Shown here: positions 26,501 through 33,853 of the stretch, in pieces
Layout of the letters: every line of letters starts with the position of its first letter
Position numbering within the stretch: position 1 is the stretch's first letter
From: Actinoplanes sp040639655
GTDB lineage: Bacteria; Actinomycetota; Actinomycetes; Mycobacteriales; Micromonosporaceae
Assembly (NCBI RefSeq): GCF_040639655.1
Contig: NZ_JBFAAI010000025.1
Span: 1 to 64,000, forward strand
Direction of reading: 5' to 3'
Length of the DNA stretch: 64,000 nt
Position numbers and translations under genes: made by a program
Notes under the pieces: generated by a model
What the model saw: the letters and a program-made list of their open reading frames with translations, nothing else
Told to the model about the DNA's origin: nothing
Database searches by the model: none

Positions 26501-26716
26501 CACGACGGCGAGCGCCGCCACATCCAAGCCGCGCCACGGCGACGTGAACTGGACCAAGAACCACACTGCGGACACGCCGGCTGCGGGCCACACCAGGCTG
26601 AGGTTGGTCTCGTCCATGACCGTCAACCGGCCCGCATACGTCGCTGCCAGGTACAACAGCGTGAAACCGAGTGTCCGTAGCACCGAAGCGTGACCGCCCA
26701 CAACACTCAACCTCAT
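23576..26716 (-). CDS. MASE1 histidine kinase fused to GAF-GGDEF diguanylate cyclase
   Basis: About 1046 aa from ATG 26716 (start uncertain; the frame extends to 26818). Order: MASE1-type membrane sensor of about eight helices (LVWPAAGVSAVWFL), a PAS domain (IVDSMREGLAVVDEQG), HisKA with FAGSVAHDLLNPLATIEGW, HATPase_c (LISNAIKYT, DDNGIGIPEGQ, GTGLGLGI), a GAF-like domain (residues ~720-860), then GGDEF (LTGLPNRRAW, IARLGGDEF, I-site RDTD). It therefore joins two output types, phosphotransfer and cyclic di-GMP synthesis, in one chain. No receiver gene is adjacent in the same direction. Both catalytic parts have their key residues. Confidence 0.88.
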   Translation of the reverse strand: MRLSVVGGHASVLRTLGFTLLYLAATYAGRLTVMDETNLSLVWPAAGVSAVWFLVQFTSPWRGLDVAALAVVTVVVNMVTGAPASLAMWFVIANIVQAGLFAYLLRRWAPHLWGCGGERPLSRVSDLWHLVSAAFLGTVGGALIGPTGLWAISGNYSWSATAVWLTRNTVSILLIGVAGLRLGQLLRDHRAGRGPDHVAWRQTWADTGMPRKLEYLTVVVLSAAAYTIVFGINDDLPLAFAVIGMTVWAASRLHTVFVVLHDLVFGSAAILFTLSGQGVFAQIESHPARALVAQLFVGLIAVAGLALALGRDERKELVHELREAQQAADRQAKLMSTIVDSMREGLAVVDEQGRFLLRNPALRELVGGVVSSSDRMARPAFYGLFHPGGTPLEPEEMPHRRAFTGDDVHDMDILIRNPGLPDGRIVSVNSRALPLDLDGTRCAVTVFHDVTAERRHRDELASFAGSVAHDLLNPLATIEGWTDALTDTFRAEASHPEAAEAASGLARISRAAARMRELINDLLAYTTARDATLSPAMIDIDEMVRDLATARIDQAESTGRPVPEFRIGDLRPVYADPTLIRQLLDNLISNAIKYTANGVTPRLRVDSERTGDLITVTIDDNGIGIPEGQHASIFDNFHRAHTNAGYTGTGLGLGICKRIVERHGGTITATGNPGGSGSRFTFTLPAETTTLPSQQQPRQNPAPFRTPDPVTPPAAAAELSLPTSGVFEHAAQLVLDYLQQRMPLALWAVTRVENGRQMYLYLDGDNGYGLRQGQSHPWQDSYCVHMATGQAPAVARDAQAVPVYAAADINKLIDIGTYAGAPITEPDGSLFGIICGLDPHTHTEDPRMADAEHLLVLLGQLLTVALSADRTQDRSADALLREQLNADTDELTGLPNRRAWQRAIDQAQERYQRLADPTVVAILDLDRLKTINDTLGHAAGDAYLQAAARAAQCALRDTDIIARLGGDEFGLLLPKCEQASVEAVIARLNTELEAAGVTASIGWAPVTAELGLAGALHDADTAMYRAKQQQRQNTAPSGPLQTVKPR

Positions 26717-27112
26717 CAATCCTGCTGAGCATGCAACAGCTCGATCCCGGGCACAGGAGGGCCCGCTGTACCGTTCGGCAACTTCAGTGATCCGCTGAGA
26801 CACGTGTTCACCTCGCAAGAAGCGCCGACGTTGATCGACCCGTTCCCGGACGTCCCGACACTCAGCCCGGCCCCGGCCCCGGCGCCCGGCCCCGGCCGCG
26901 GGACGACCGGTGATCAGCTAGCAGGGACGCCGGCCGCGCGGAGAATCGGTTCCTCCTGCTGGCGGCGGGCGCGGACAGCCGCGCCGGCAACGCGCCGGAA
27001 GTCACGCGACAGCCTTTCGTGCATGCCTGTCCGGTCGCCGTGTGAGTACGGGACGGCTGGGTACGTTCAGTGACGTAGGTAAAGACGACGATGGAATGCG
27101 AGGTGGGCCGGC
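26717..27112. other. 396-bp divergent intergenic region, no gene seen
   Basis: Lies between the MASE1 kinase-cyclase (minus) and the SAP-like protein (plus). It holds a simple CCGGCCCC-type repeat (about 26867-26905) and no frame with protein-like composition. Promoters for both genes should be here but I cannot place them. Confidence 0.4.
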
Positions 27113-27637
27113 GTGGCTGCTACCAGGAACGCCAAGAACCCGACGAGCGGTAACGACACTCCGAATACTCCTGAGGTGAGTGAGAGTGCGATCGCTGCGA
27201 TGAAGGTCGGTGAGTTGCGCCGTAGTTTGCAGGGTCGTGGTGTGAAGGGTACGGCTGATCTGAAGAAGCCTGAGCTGGTCAAGCGATTGATCGAGCTGGA
27301 GACTTCGGGTACGAAGGCGGCGCGTTCCGCGGGTAAGAAGTCGACGTCCGCGGCGAAGGGCGCGTCGGCGAAGAAGTCGACGTCTGCCGTGAAGGGCGGG
27401 TCGGCGAAGAAGTCGGGGGCGGGCCGGAACAATCCGACGAGCGGTAACGACACTCCGAATACTCCTGAGGTGAGTGAGAGTGCGATCGCTGCGATGAAGG
27501 TCGGTGAGTTGCGCCGTAGTCTGCAGGGTCGTGGTGTGAAGGGTACGGCTGATCTGAAGAAGCCTGAGCTGGTCAAGCGATTGATCGAGCTCGAGACTTC
27601 CGGTACGAAGCCGGCCCGTTCCGCGGGCAAGAAGTAG
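27113..27637 (+). CDS. duplicated SAP/Rho-N-like, Lys-rich nucleoid-type protein
   Basis: 174 aa from GTG 27113 (GAGGTGG upstream). Two almost identical ~60-residue halves, each with an acidic start (NDTPNTPEVSESAI) and a helix-extended-helix module (MKVGELRRSLQGRGVKG, DLKKPELVKRLIELE) of the SAP or Rho-N type that binds nucleic acid. They are joined by, and the protein ends with, a Lys/Ala/Ser tail (AAKGASAKKSTS) like those of bacterial histone H1-like proteins. A DNA- or RNA-binding chromatin role is inferred. The codons use more A and T than neighbours because of the Lys content and the acidic blocks. Confidence 0.8.
   Translation: MAATRNAKNPTSGNDTPNTPEVSESAIAAMKVGELRRSLQGRGVKGTADLKKPELVKRLIELETSGTKAARSAGKKSTSAAKGASAKKSTSAVKGGSAKKSGAGRNNPTSGNDTPNTPEVSESAIAAMKVGELRRSLQGRGVKGTADLKKPELVKRLIELETSGTKPARSAGKK
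27137..27340 (+). repeat. 204-bp direct repeat, copy 1
   Basis: Matches 27431-27634 at an offset of 294 bases with only about seven differences, mostly silent. Recent in-frame duplication inside the SAP-like gene. Confidence 0.9.
27431..27634 (+). repeat. 204-bp direct repeat, copy 2
   Basis: Second copy of 27137-27340; ends just before the TAG stop. Short Lys/Ser/Ala-coding repeats (AAGAAGTCGACGTC type) fill the 90 bases between copies. Confidence 0.9.
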
Positions 27638-27844
27638 TTTCCCCTCCGACGCGCCGATCTGCAGCGAAGCGACCGGCTTCCGTCGCGGGCATTTGTCCAC
27701 GACGAGAAGGCCGCGCTTCGCGCAGACGGCTCCACCGAGCGGCGACATCCCGGTCGGGGTGACCGGCGGCTGACGCCGGCAGGCGGCGTGTGTCCCGCTG
27801 CTATGGTGCCGGTCGGCGAGTTGATCCGGGTTAGGCGGGGACCG

Positions 27845-28123
27845 ATGGAATTCCAGTACTGGCATCTCGGTGTGGTTGCCGCCTTCGTCATCCTCGTCAT
27901 CGTGGGCATGCGAGTGTCGACGCGAAGGACGTTGGTGGGCCTGGGCGCCGCGCTGATGCTCGCCGCCGGGTTCCTCTTCTACACGTTGATCCTCGACGAG
28001 GAGTATCTCGACATGGATGCGAACGCCCGGCTGGACGCTGCGGCGTTGATCGGCGTTCCCGCGGTCCTCGGTGTCGGCCTGGTTCTCCTCGCGGTCAAGC
28101 GCGCCAGGCGCAGCCGAGTCTGA
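27845..28123 (+). CDS. small membrane protein
   Basis: 92 aa starting MEFQYWHLGVV with three hydrophobic helices (residues ~8-22, ~32-50 and ~65-85) separated by short charged loops (RVSTRRT; LDEEYLDMDANARL) and a basic tail (VKRARRSRV). No family recognised. The frame reaches back to 27788 but the upstream part is not membrane-like and ATG 27845 places the N terminus just before the first helix. Confidence 0.6.
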   Translation: MEFQYWHLGVVAAFVILVIVGMRVSTRRTLVGLGAALMLAAGFLFYTLILDEEYLDMDANARLDAAALIGVPAVLGVGLVLLAVKRARRSRV

Positions 28124-28130
28124 GGGCCGG

Positions 28131-28215
28131 CCGGAGACGTTCCCGCGTACCGGGCGGCCCGGAGACCCTCCCGCGTGCCCGGCGGCCGGAGAACTCCCGC
28201 GTATCCGCCGGGCGG
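28131..28215 (+). repeat. three tandem ~28-bp imperfect repeats
   Basis: Units begin CCGGAGA and run through TCCCGCGT to CGGGCGG at 28131, 28159 and 28186. They fill the gap between the membrane protein and the next gene. No coding role. Confidence 0.7.
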
Positions 28216-28238
28216 GCGACGGGCCGTGAGGAGTGACG

Positions 28239-28789
28239 GTGTTCCTGCGAAGGAAGAAGAACCCGCCGCCGCAGCCCGCTGACGTCCGGGCCGCGGAGAA
28301 GTGGCGCCGGCTGGACGACGCGTGGCGGCCGTGGCTGCGGCGGAGGCGGCCCGGCGGGAAGGGCCGGTTCCCGGCGGATGCGCCGACTACTACGGCTGGT
28401 GGGGCGACGGGTTCACGCTGCGGATCACGTTCGGCCCCGGCGATCGGCATTGTGCGATTCAGTGGGACAGATCGTTGTGGATCGACGGAATCGCGATCGC
28501 CGAGCACGAAACTCTGGACGACTACGGGATGTGGCTCGACGACCGGTTCTTCGTGATCGCGGCGGAGGGACCGAACGATCATCCGGCCCAGTCGTTCGTG
28601 TGGGACTCGCTGGTCTCCACGATCCGGTCGCTGGTCGTGCACGACGCCGGCCAGGGGACAACGATCGTCTTGGTGCCGACGCCGGGGGAGCGGTGGACGG
28701 ACCCGACGGTGTCTCGCGACGGTGATGTGCTGCTGATCCACCCGGACCGCTCCGGCGGTCCGCCCGCCCGCACGCTGCCGATCTGCTGA
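28239..28789 (+). pseudogene. hypothetical protein, apparent frameshift
   Basis: The start is a GTG at 28239 (GTGAGGAG upstream) giving VFLRRKKNPPPQPADVRAAEKW...RFPAD; the remainder, in the +2 frame, is a well-composed globular protein (ADYYGWWGDGFTLRITF, DRSLWIDGIAIAEHETLDDYG, QSFVWDSLVSTIRSLVVHD) ending at 28789. One added base between about 28345 and 28385 would fuse them to a ~183-aa protein. I do not recognise the family. A true disruption or a one-base sequencing error are both possible; the 3' frame also has an ATG at 28301 but with Ala/Arg-rich, unconvincing N-terminal residues. Confidence 0.55.
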
Positions 28790-28792
28790 CCA

Positions 28793-28819
28793 GCGGGAGT
28801 CCCGACCGGACGGTCCCGC
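28793..28819 (+). terminator. possible terminator hairpin
   Basis: 6-bp stem GCGGGA/TCCCGC with a 15-base loop that can itself pair in part, 4 bases after the stop at 28789. Moderate support only. Confidence 0.4.
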
Positions 28820-28930
28820 CTTCAGCCGAGAACGTCCGGCGGCTGTGTCGCCGACGTTGAGCAGCGTTCATTGGTGAGTGTGGATCAGTAGCAACTGAGG
28901 CCGGCTCAGTAGTTCGGGTAGAGTCGGCCC

Positions 28931-29893
28931 GTGCCCCGTACGGACCGCCGCCGTCACCACCAGCGCACTGGCCGCGGCGGGCCATCCGGACGCGCTGCCG
29001 GACCGGGCAGCGGAGCAGCTGTCGTGACCACCACCACGACCCCCGCCGAATCTCGCCGTCCCCCGAAACGAGCCGCCTTCCTTGCCGCGCTGCTGCTGAC
29101 GCTGGCCACGGTGGCGGGCGTCGTGTGGCGGGAGACGCATTTCGACGCACGACTCGAAGCACTGCCCGACGCGCCGTTCGACCTGCTCGTCCAGGCCGGC
29201 GTCAGCGACGGTGAGGTGGCCGCCGTCCGGGACGGGCTGCGGGCTGCCGATCGGCACCTGCGCACCGTACTCGGCACGGGGGTCACCCAGCGGGTGGAGG
29301 TTCGCATCGCCCGCAGCCAAGGTTGTCAGCCGCTGGCGTCGCCCGCCGGACCGCCGACCGGGTGGGCCACCGATCGGCTGCTGTGCCTCAACACCAGGGC
29401 ACCCGCATGGCGAAGCCAGTACGCCCGGGATCCGGCTCTCGCCGCCAACGTCGCCGCTCACGAGCACATTCACAATCTGCAGGGTCAACTCGGCTGTCAC
29501 CGCGCCCGGCAGGACCACGAGTGGCTGTGGCTGTTCGAAGGAACGGCCGTCCACCTGGGATTCCAGTCCCTCGTCACCGCCGGCCGGTGGCCGGATGCCA
29601 CGGCCACCGAGCAGATCCGTCGCTGGGGAGTGGCCGATCCGGTTCTCGGACCGCTGCCGGACTACGCGACAGACGGCACGGGGGTCGGAGACCCGGCGTA
29701 CGCCCTGTTTCATCTGGCCACCCGCTATCTGGACGAACAGGCCGCCCGGCCAACGGCGCTCGTCGACTTCTGCCGCGCCGTCGGCACCGGGCAGCCGTGG
29801 CGGGACGCCTTCGCGGAGGCGTTCGGCATGCCGGTCGACACCTTCTACACGCGCTTCGCCGCCGCCCGCCCGCAGCTCATCGCCGCATTGTGA
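28931..29893 (+). CDS. membrane-anchored gluzincin-like zinc peptidase (HEHIH)
   Basis: 320 aa from GTG 28931 (a GTG near 29023 is an alternative). A basic N terminus is followed by one membrane helix (AAFLAALLLTLATVAGVVW, about residues 48-66), so the domain lies outside the cell. The zinc motif HEHIH (an HExxH, about residue 178) is followed ~20 residues later by WLFEGTAVHLG, which supplies the third ligand Glu as in gluzincins. Two Cys pairs (SQGCQ, LLCLN, LGCHRA, DFCRAV) may be disulfides. Substrate unknown. The spacing and fold features resemble peptidase MA-like proteins. Confidence 0.65.
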   Translation: MPRTDRRRHHQRTGRGGPSGRAAGPGSGAAVVTTTTTPAESRRPPKRAAFLAALLLTLATVAGVVWRETHFDARLEALPDAPFDLLVQAGVSDGEVAAVRDGLRAADRHLRTVLGTGVTQRVEVRIARSQGCQPLASPAGPPTGWATDRLLCLNTRAPAWRSQYARDPALAANVAAHEHIHNLQGQLGCHRARQDHEWLWLFEGTAVHLGFQSLVTAGRWPDATATEQIRRWGVADPVLGPLPDYATDGTGVGDPAYALFHLATRYLDEQAARPTALVDFCRAVGTGQPWRDAFAEAFGMPVDTFYTRFAAARPQLIAAL

Positions 29894-30034
29894 CCAGCGG
29901 GATCCGGACCCCCGGGCCCGGACCGGCGCGCTCGGCGGTGTGGCCGACTGTTCACCACCAACTCATGTCGATGCCGAGTACGCCGCCTACCGTGAAGGTG
30001 ACATCGATGTCCCGCGATGGAGGCTGTGATCGTC

Positions 30035-31084
30035 ATGCGCCGTACCCTGATGACCACTCTGGCATTTCTGGCCGTGGCCGCTGTGCCGGGCGTCGCCCAC
30101 GCGAGCGATGGCCCACCGCACCGATCGCACTTCGACCTCCAGGCCCATCGCGGTGGCCTCGGCATGACCACCGAAGGATCCCTGGAGGCCTTCGGCAAAG
30201 CGATGCGCCTCGGGGTCAGCACACTCGAACTGGACACCCAGGTCACCCGGGATCTGAAGGTGGTCGTCACGCACGACCGCCGGATCAGCGCCCAGAAATG
30301 CCGTGACATCGGACCGGTGACGCCGGGCGACCCGATGTACCCGTACGTGGGCGGTTACATCAAGGACCTGACCCTCGCGCAGATCAAGACCGTCGACTGC
30401 GGCTTCCAGCAGCTGCCCGGTTTTCCCGAGCAGGAGCAGATCCCGGGCTTCCGGATGGTTGAACTCCGCGACGTCCTCGATCTGGTCAAAAGCTACCGTG
30501 CCAAGCAGGTAACGCTCAACATCGAGACCAAGGTCGAGGCGGGCGCGCCCGAGCAAACCGCGCCCAGGGCGTTGTTCGTGCGCCGGGTCTTCGAGGAGAT
30601 CCGCGCGTCCGGTCTGGAGCGGCAGGTCACCATCCAGTCCTTCGACTGGGGCGCCCTCACCGCCATGCACCGCCTGGCGCCGCGCTGGCCGCTGGTGGCA
30701 CTGACCAACTACGACTTCCTGGAGATCGGCAAGCCTGGCGCGTCACCGTGGCTGGGCGGCTTGGACGTGGACGACTACGACGGCGACGTGGTGCGCGCGG
30801 CCGCTGCCGTCCCGGGCGTGCGGACGCTGTCGCCGGTCTACGGCTTCCCGCAGAACGGCAAAGTGGGCGACGCGGGCTTCCGGTTCTATCCGGATGCGGC
30901 CATGATCGCCCGGGCGCACGCGCGCGGCCTGCGGGTGGTTCCCTGGACCTGTGACGATCCGGCCACCGTCGAGGTGCTCATGGATCTGGGTGTGGACGGC
31001 ATCATCACCAACTACCCCCACCGGATCCGCGACATCATGGCCGAACGCGGTATGCGACTGCCCAAGGCATACCGGCCGCGGTGA
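30035..31084 (+). CDS. secreted glycerophosphodiester phosphodiesterase
   Basis: 349 aa with a signal peptide (MRRTLMTTLAFLAVAAVPGVAHAS, so cleavage after about residue 24). GDPD catalytic motifs: HRGG with the first catalytic His (LQAHRGG), metal-binding Glu/Asp in STLELDTQ, second His in VVVTHDR, and the C-terminal WTCDDPATVEVLMDLGVDGIITNYP typical of the TIM-barrel end. Hydrolyses glycerophosphodiesters from lipid or teichoic-acid breakdown to glycerol-3-phosphate and alcohol outside the cell. The frame continues to 30017, but GGAGG sits 11 bases from ATG 30035. Confidence 0.9.
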   Translation: MRRTLMTTLAFLAVAAVPGVAHASDGPPHRSHFDLQAHRGGLGMTTEGSLEAFGKAMRLGVSTLELDTQVTRDLKVVVTHDRRISAQKCRDIGPVTPGDPMYPYVGGYIKDLTLAQIKTVDCGFQQLPGFPEQEQIPGFRMVELRDVLDLVKSYRAKQVTLNIETKVEAGAPEQTAPRALFVRRVFEEIRASGLERQVTIQSFDWGALTAMHRLAPRWPLVALTNYDFLEIGKPGASPWLGGLDVDDYDGDVVRAAAAVPGVRTLSPVYGFPQNGKVGDAGFRFYPDAAMIARAHARGLRVVPWTCDDPATVEVLMDLGVDGIITNYPHRIRDIMAERGMRLPKAYRPR

Positions 31085-31130
31085 CCCACCGGGGCCGCAA
31101 TTGCGGACCGGCCTCTGCCCGTACGGAACA

Positions 31131-31160
31131 GGCGCCTGAAGGTGGCGCCGGTCAGGCGCC
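31131..31160. terminator. terminator hairpin between convergent genes
   Basis: Perfect 9-bp stem GGCGCCTGA/TCAGGCGCC with a 12-base loop. Its right arm contains the stop codon of the minus-strand regulator remnant, and the left arm is 47 bases after the GDPD stop. Confidence 0.6.
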
Positions 31161-31679
31161 CGGGGCCACCAGCCCGGCGTCGTACGCCAGGATCACCGCC
31201 TGGGTCCGGTCGCGTGCGCCGGTCTTGGCCAACAGGCGTGCGACGTGCGTTTTCACGGTGTGCACGGTGATGAACAGTTCGCCGGCGATCTCCGCGTTGG
31301 ACCGTCCCCGCGCCAGCGACCGGAGGACGTCGGTCTCGCGCGCGGTGAGATCGTCCAGCCGTCGTGCCGCGCCAGGGTCCCGGTACGGGATGTGGTCGAG
31401 GTAGCGGGAGATGAGCCGCCGGGTGGTGGAGGGTGCGAGCATCGCCTCCCCGCCGGCGACCGACCGTACCGCCGCGACCAGCTGTTCATGGGTGAGGGTT
31501 TTGAGCAGGAACGCCGCCGCGCCGGCCCGCAGCGCCCGGTCCACGTAATCGTCCAGGTCGAAGGTGGTCAGGATGATGACCCGGGTGCCGCCCGGCCCGA
31601 GGAGGTCCTCGGCGGCGAGCCGTTCCACCGCGGCCAGCCCGTCGGTTCCGGGCATGCGGATGTCGACGAGCGCCACGTA
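31152..31679 (-). pseudogene. NarL-type response regulator, 5'-truncated
   Basis: Starts inside the receiver domain at VALVDIRMPGTDG (phospho-acceptor Asp present) and continues through VIILTTFDLDD, LLKTLTHEQL to an intact LuxR HTH (LTARETDVLRSLARGRSNAEIAGELFITVHTVKTHVARLLAKTGARDR). The first ~50 residues, with the acidic pocket, are missing: the sequence runs straight from the kinase remnant into the middle of the receiver. Phosphorylation is thus not possible as in the family, though the DNA-binding part could still be made. Confidence 0.75.
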
Positions 31680-32503
31680 CCGGGGTGGTGTCCCCGGACT
31701 GCCGGAAGTCGACCGCTGTTCCCGGCCGAGCGAACCCGTCCCACCAGCTCGGCCAGGTCACCGAGGCCCGGGGCCGGGGCCGGCGATCCCAGGAGCCGCA
31801 ACGTGCCCCGCACGTCGTTGACCGCCCGGCGCGCATCGGCCGCCAACTCGTCGATCTCCGCGGCGGCCCAGCCCGGCAGGTCCGCGCGCCGGGCACGGAG
31901 AGCCTCCGCCCGTACCACCAGTGGTGTCAGGTGGTGGCCGGTCACGTCGTGCATGTCCCGGGCGATGCGTTCGCGTTCCTCACGGACCGCACGGCCGGCC
32001 CGTTCGCCGGCCAGCGAGAGTTCGACCCGGACCGCCCGCCATTGCCCGCCGAGCGCCCATGCGGCCGCCACGGCGAGCAGCGTCAGCGGCAACTCCGCCC
32101 CACCCCGGAACCCGGCCGGAGCCAGATGGGTGTTGAGAATCGCGATCACGACGACGGCCAGCCCGGCTCCGGCGACGATCAAGGCCTGGCGGGCCTGCAG
32201 GTACACCGCCAGAAAGAACGTGACCACCACCGCGGGTACGCCCGACCAGGCGCTGGTCTCCGCCCGGGCGGCGACAGCGAGCAGCAGACCCCCGGCGTTG
32301 ACCGACAGCACCGCCGCGAACGCGAGAACCGGGCTGCGCCGGCGCAGCGCCAGGAGCAATGCCGGGACCAGCACGATGGCCGCCGCCAGGACGGTACGCC
32401 AGCCCTGCCGTACCGCGATGGCGAGCTCGAGAAGCGCCGGCGCCGCCGCCGCTCCGGCCAGCGTGAGGTCCCGCCGCAGCCGGGCCACCGTCCCGTCAGG
32501 CAT
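31680..32503 (-). pseudogene. NarL-partner histidine kinase, lacking ATPase domain
   Basis: Five to six membrane helices (residues 15-150), then the HisKA_3 box RERERIARDMHDVTGHHLTPL. After DLAELVGRVRSAG the frame is broken: removing one G in the run at 31721-31723 restores TAVDFRQSGDTTPV, the expected kinase text, but then the whole HATPase_c domain is absent and the regulator remnant follows. So there is one frameshift and one deletion of about 170 codons spanning both genes. It overlaps the upstream protease gene by 8 bases (ATGCCTGA), showing the original three-gene operon. Confidence 0.75.
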
Positions 32504-33260
32504 GGGCGTAGGCGAGCAGGGTGAGGACCGCGCCGGTGCCGTTGACCAGGCAGTGTCCCGCCATCGAGATGCGCAGGTCCCCGAAGCGGACCAGCGCGGT
32601 CATCAGCAGCACCTGGCAGCCGAAGACGAACAGGTACAACTCGGGTTGCCAGAAGTGCTGGACCGAGAACAGTGCCGCGTTCACCACGACGGCCGCGAAT
32701 CCGGCGATCGGCATGCGGGGCAGCAGATGCCCGCGGAAGTACATCTCCTCGATGATCGGGTCGACGACGGTGTTGAAGACGGCGGTGCCGACGACGAGCA
32801 GGACCAGACCGGCCCGGCCCGGTTCGTGCGCCGGTTCCCCGCCGAGCCAGTCGGGCACCCATCCGAAGACATGCGTCGCCAGGTTCTCCGTGAGCGGCCG
32901 CATGAGCAGGTACAGGGCCAGCATCGCGAGGTACAGCCCGGCCAGCACGCCGAGCAGCCGGGGCAGCGGAAGCCGTTGCCGGAAGCCGACGACCCCGCGC
33001 AGGCTCAGCCGGCCGTTGCGCCGCCGTCCCAGGGCCAGCAGCAAGCCGAGTTCGCCGACCAGAACCACCGGGCTGAGATCCAGCGCCAGATGGCCGGGCA
33101 GTCCGTGCTCCCGCAGCACCGGCGCGAGCAGCGCCGCGAAGGCGGTACTCAGAACGCCCGGCACCAGGAACATCACCAGGATCAGCCACCACGGATACCG
33201 TCCCGGCCGGTCGTCCGTGCCGGTCGCCGGACCGCCGGATGCCACATTCACCGCACTCAT
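32496..33260 (-). CDS. CPBP family intramembrane metalloprotease
   Basis: 254 aa with about eight membrane helices and the three Abi/CPBP motifs: EEMYFRGHLL (EExxxR), FSVQHFW (FxxxH) and HCLVNGTG (HxxxN). GGGGAG lies 6 bases before the ATG. First gene of an operon whose kinase and regulator are now broken. The family includes CAAX-type proteases and bacteriocin self-immunity proteins; the substrate cannot be told here. All catalytic residues are intact. Confidence 0.88.
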   Translation of the reverse strand: MSAVNVASGGPATGTDDRPGRYPWWLILVMFLVPGVLSTAFAALLAPVLREHGLPGHLALDLSPVVLVGELGLLLALGRRRNGRLSLRGVVGFRQRLPLPRLLGVLAGLYLAMLALYLLMRPLTENLATHVFGWVPDWLGGEPAHEPGRAGLVLLVVGTAVFNTVVDPIIEEMYFRGHLLPRMPIAGFAAVVVNAALFSVQHFWQPELYLFVFGCQVLLMTALVRFGDLRISMAGHCLVNGTGAVLTLLAYAHA

Positions 33261-33409
33261 CGTCGTCTCCCCACGTCGCCGTTGATCAACGGCGTGAGCA
33301 GACGCTAACCGCGGGCCATGTGCCGGGTCGTCACCATCAAGAGTGGTTTCCGGCGCCGGCGGCGGGCCACCGGCTCCTCCTGCGGTAGGACTCGTCGGGC
33401 GGGCGTGCG

Positions 33410-33443
33410 GGGCCTCCGGTACGCGACCTCGTACCGAAGGCCC
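33410..33443 (-). terminator. terminator hairpin
   Basis: Stem of 6 bp (GGGCCT/AGGCCC), a 2x2 internal loop and 6 bp (GGTACG/CGTACC) with a 6-base loop, 10 bases beyond the stop of the minus-strand gene ending at 33453. Confidence 0.65.
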
Positions 33444-33452
33444 GGGGCGGCT

Positions 33453-33785
33453 TCAGCTGGCCGAACGCGGCAACTCGTCGCGGCGCACGCGCAGCCGTAC
33501 GGTTCCGGGCTCGCCGTCGATGACGTCCGCGATGTCGTCGCCGGATGCGTAGGTGTCGTTGGACAGCGCCCCGGTGCCGTCGACGCGCAGATATCCGGAG
33601 CCCATGAGCACTTCCGCGAGCCCGACCACGGTGTCCGGGCGGACGTCCGTGCCGGGCAGCTGCACGGCGCTCACCTTGCCGGCGTCGTCGCCCGCGGAGT
33701 CCACGACGGCCATGCCGGGTCCGACCCGGGTGAGGAGCGAGCTCTCGGTGGGTTCGGCGGTCTCGTACTGATCGATTGGCTGCAT
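33453..33785 (-). CDS. PRC-barrel/DUF2171-like small stress protein
   Basis: 110 aa from ATG 33785; the longer frame to 34088 adds a Pro/Arg-rich stretch that is not protein-like. The domain reads as short beta strands: GMAVVDSAGDDAGKVSAVQL, GSGYLRVDGTGAL and GTVRLRVRRDEL, a pattern seen in PRC-barrel-like and DUF2171 proteins. GAGGAGGG lies ~15 bases upstream, a little far. It sits beside an Acg-type nitroreductase and a universal stress protein, which together suggest a stress or low-oxygen group. Confidence 0.6.
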   Translation of the reverse strand: MQPIDQYETAEPTESSLLTRVGPGMAVVDSAGDDAGKVSAVQLPGTDVRPDTVVGLAEVLMGSGYLRVDGTGALSNDTYASGDDIADVIDGEPGTVRLRVRRDELPRSAS

Positions 33786-33853
33786 GGCTTGTTGGTTTCC
33801 CTCCTCGAACCACACCAAAACGGTGGATGACCGCCGGCCGCGACCATGCCGCT

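Noticed and set aside
27137..27634. Long direct repeats considered as an insertion element
   Set aside because: Both copies are coding, in frame and within one protein; no transposase or terminal inverted repeats.
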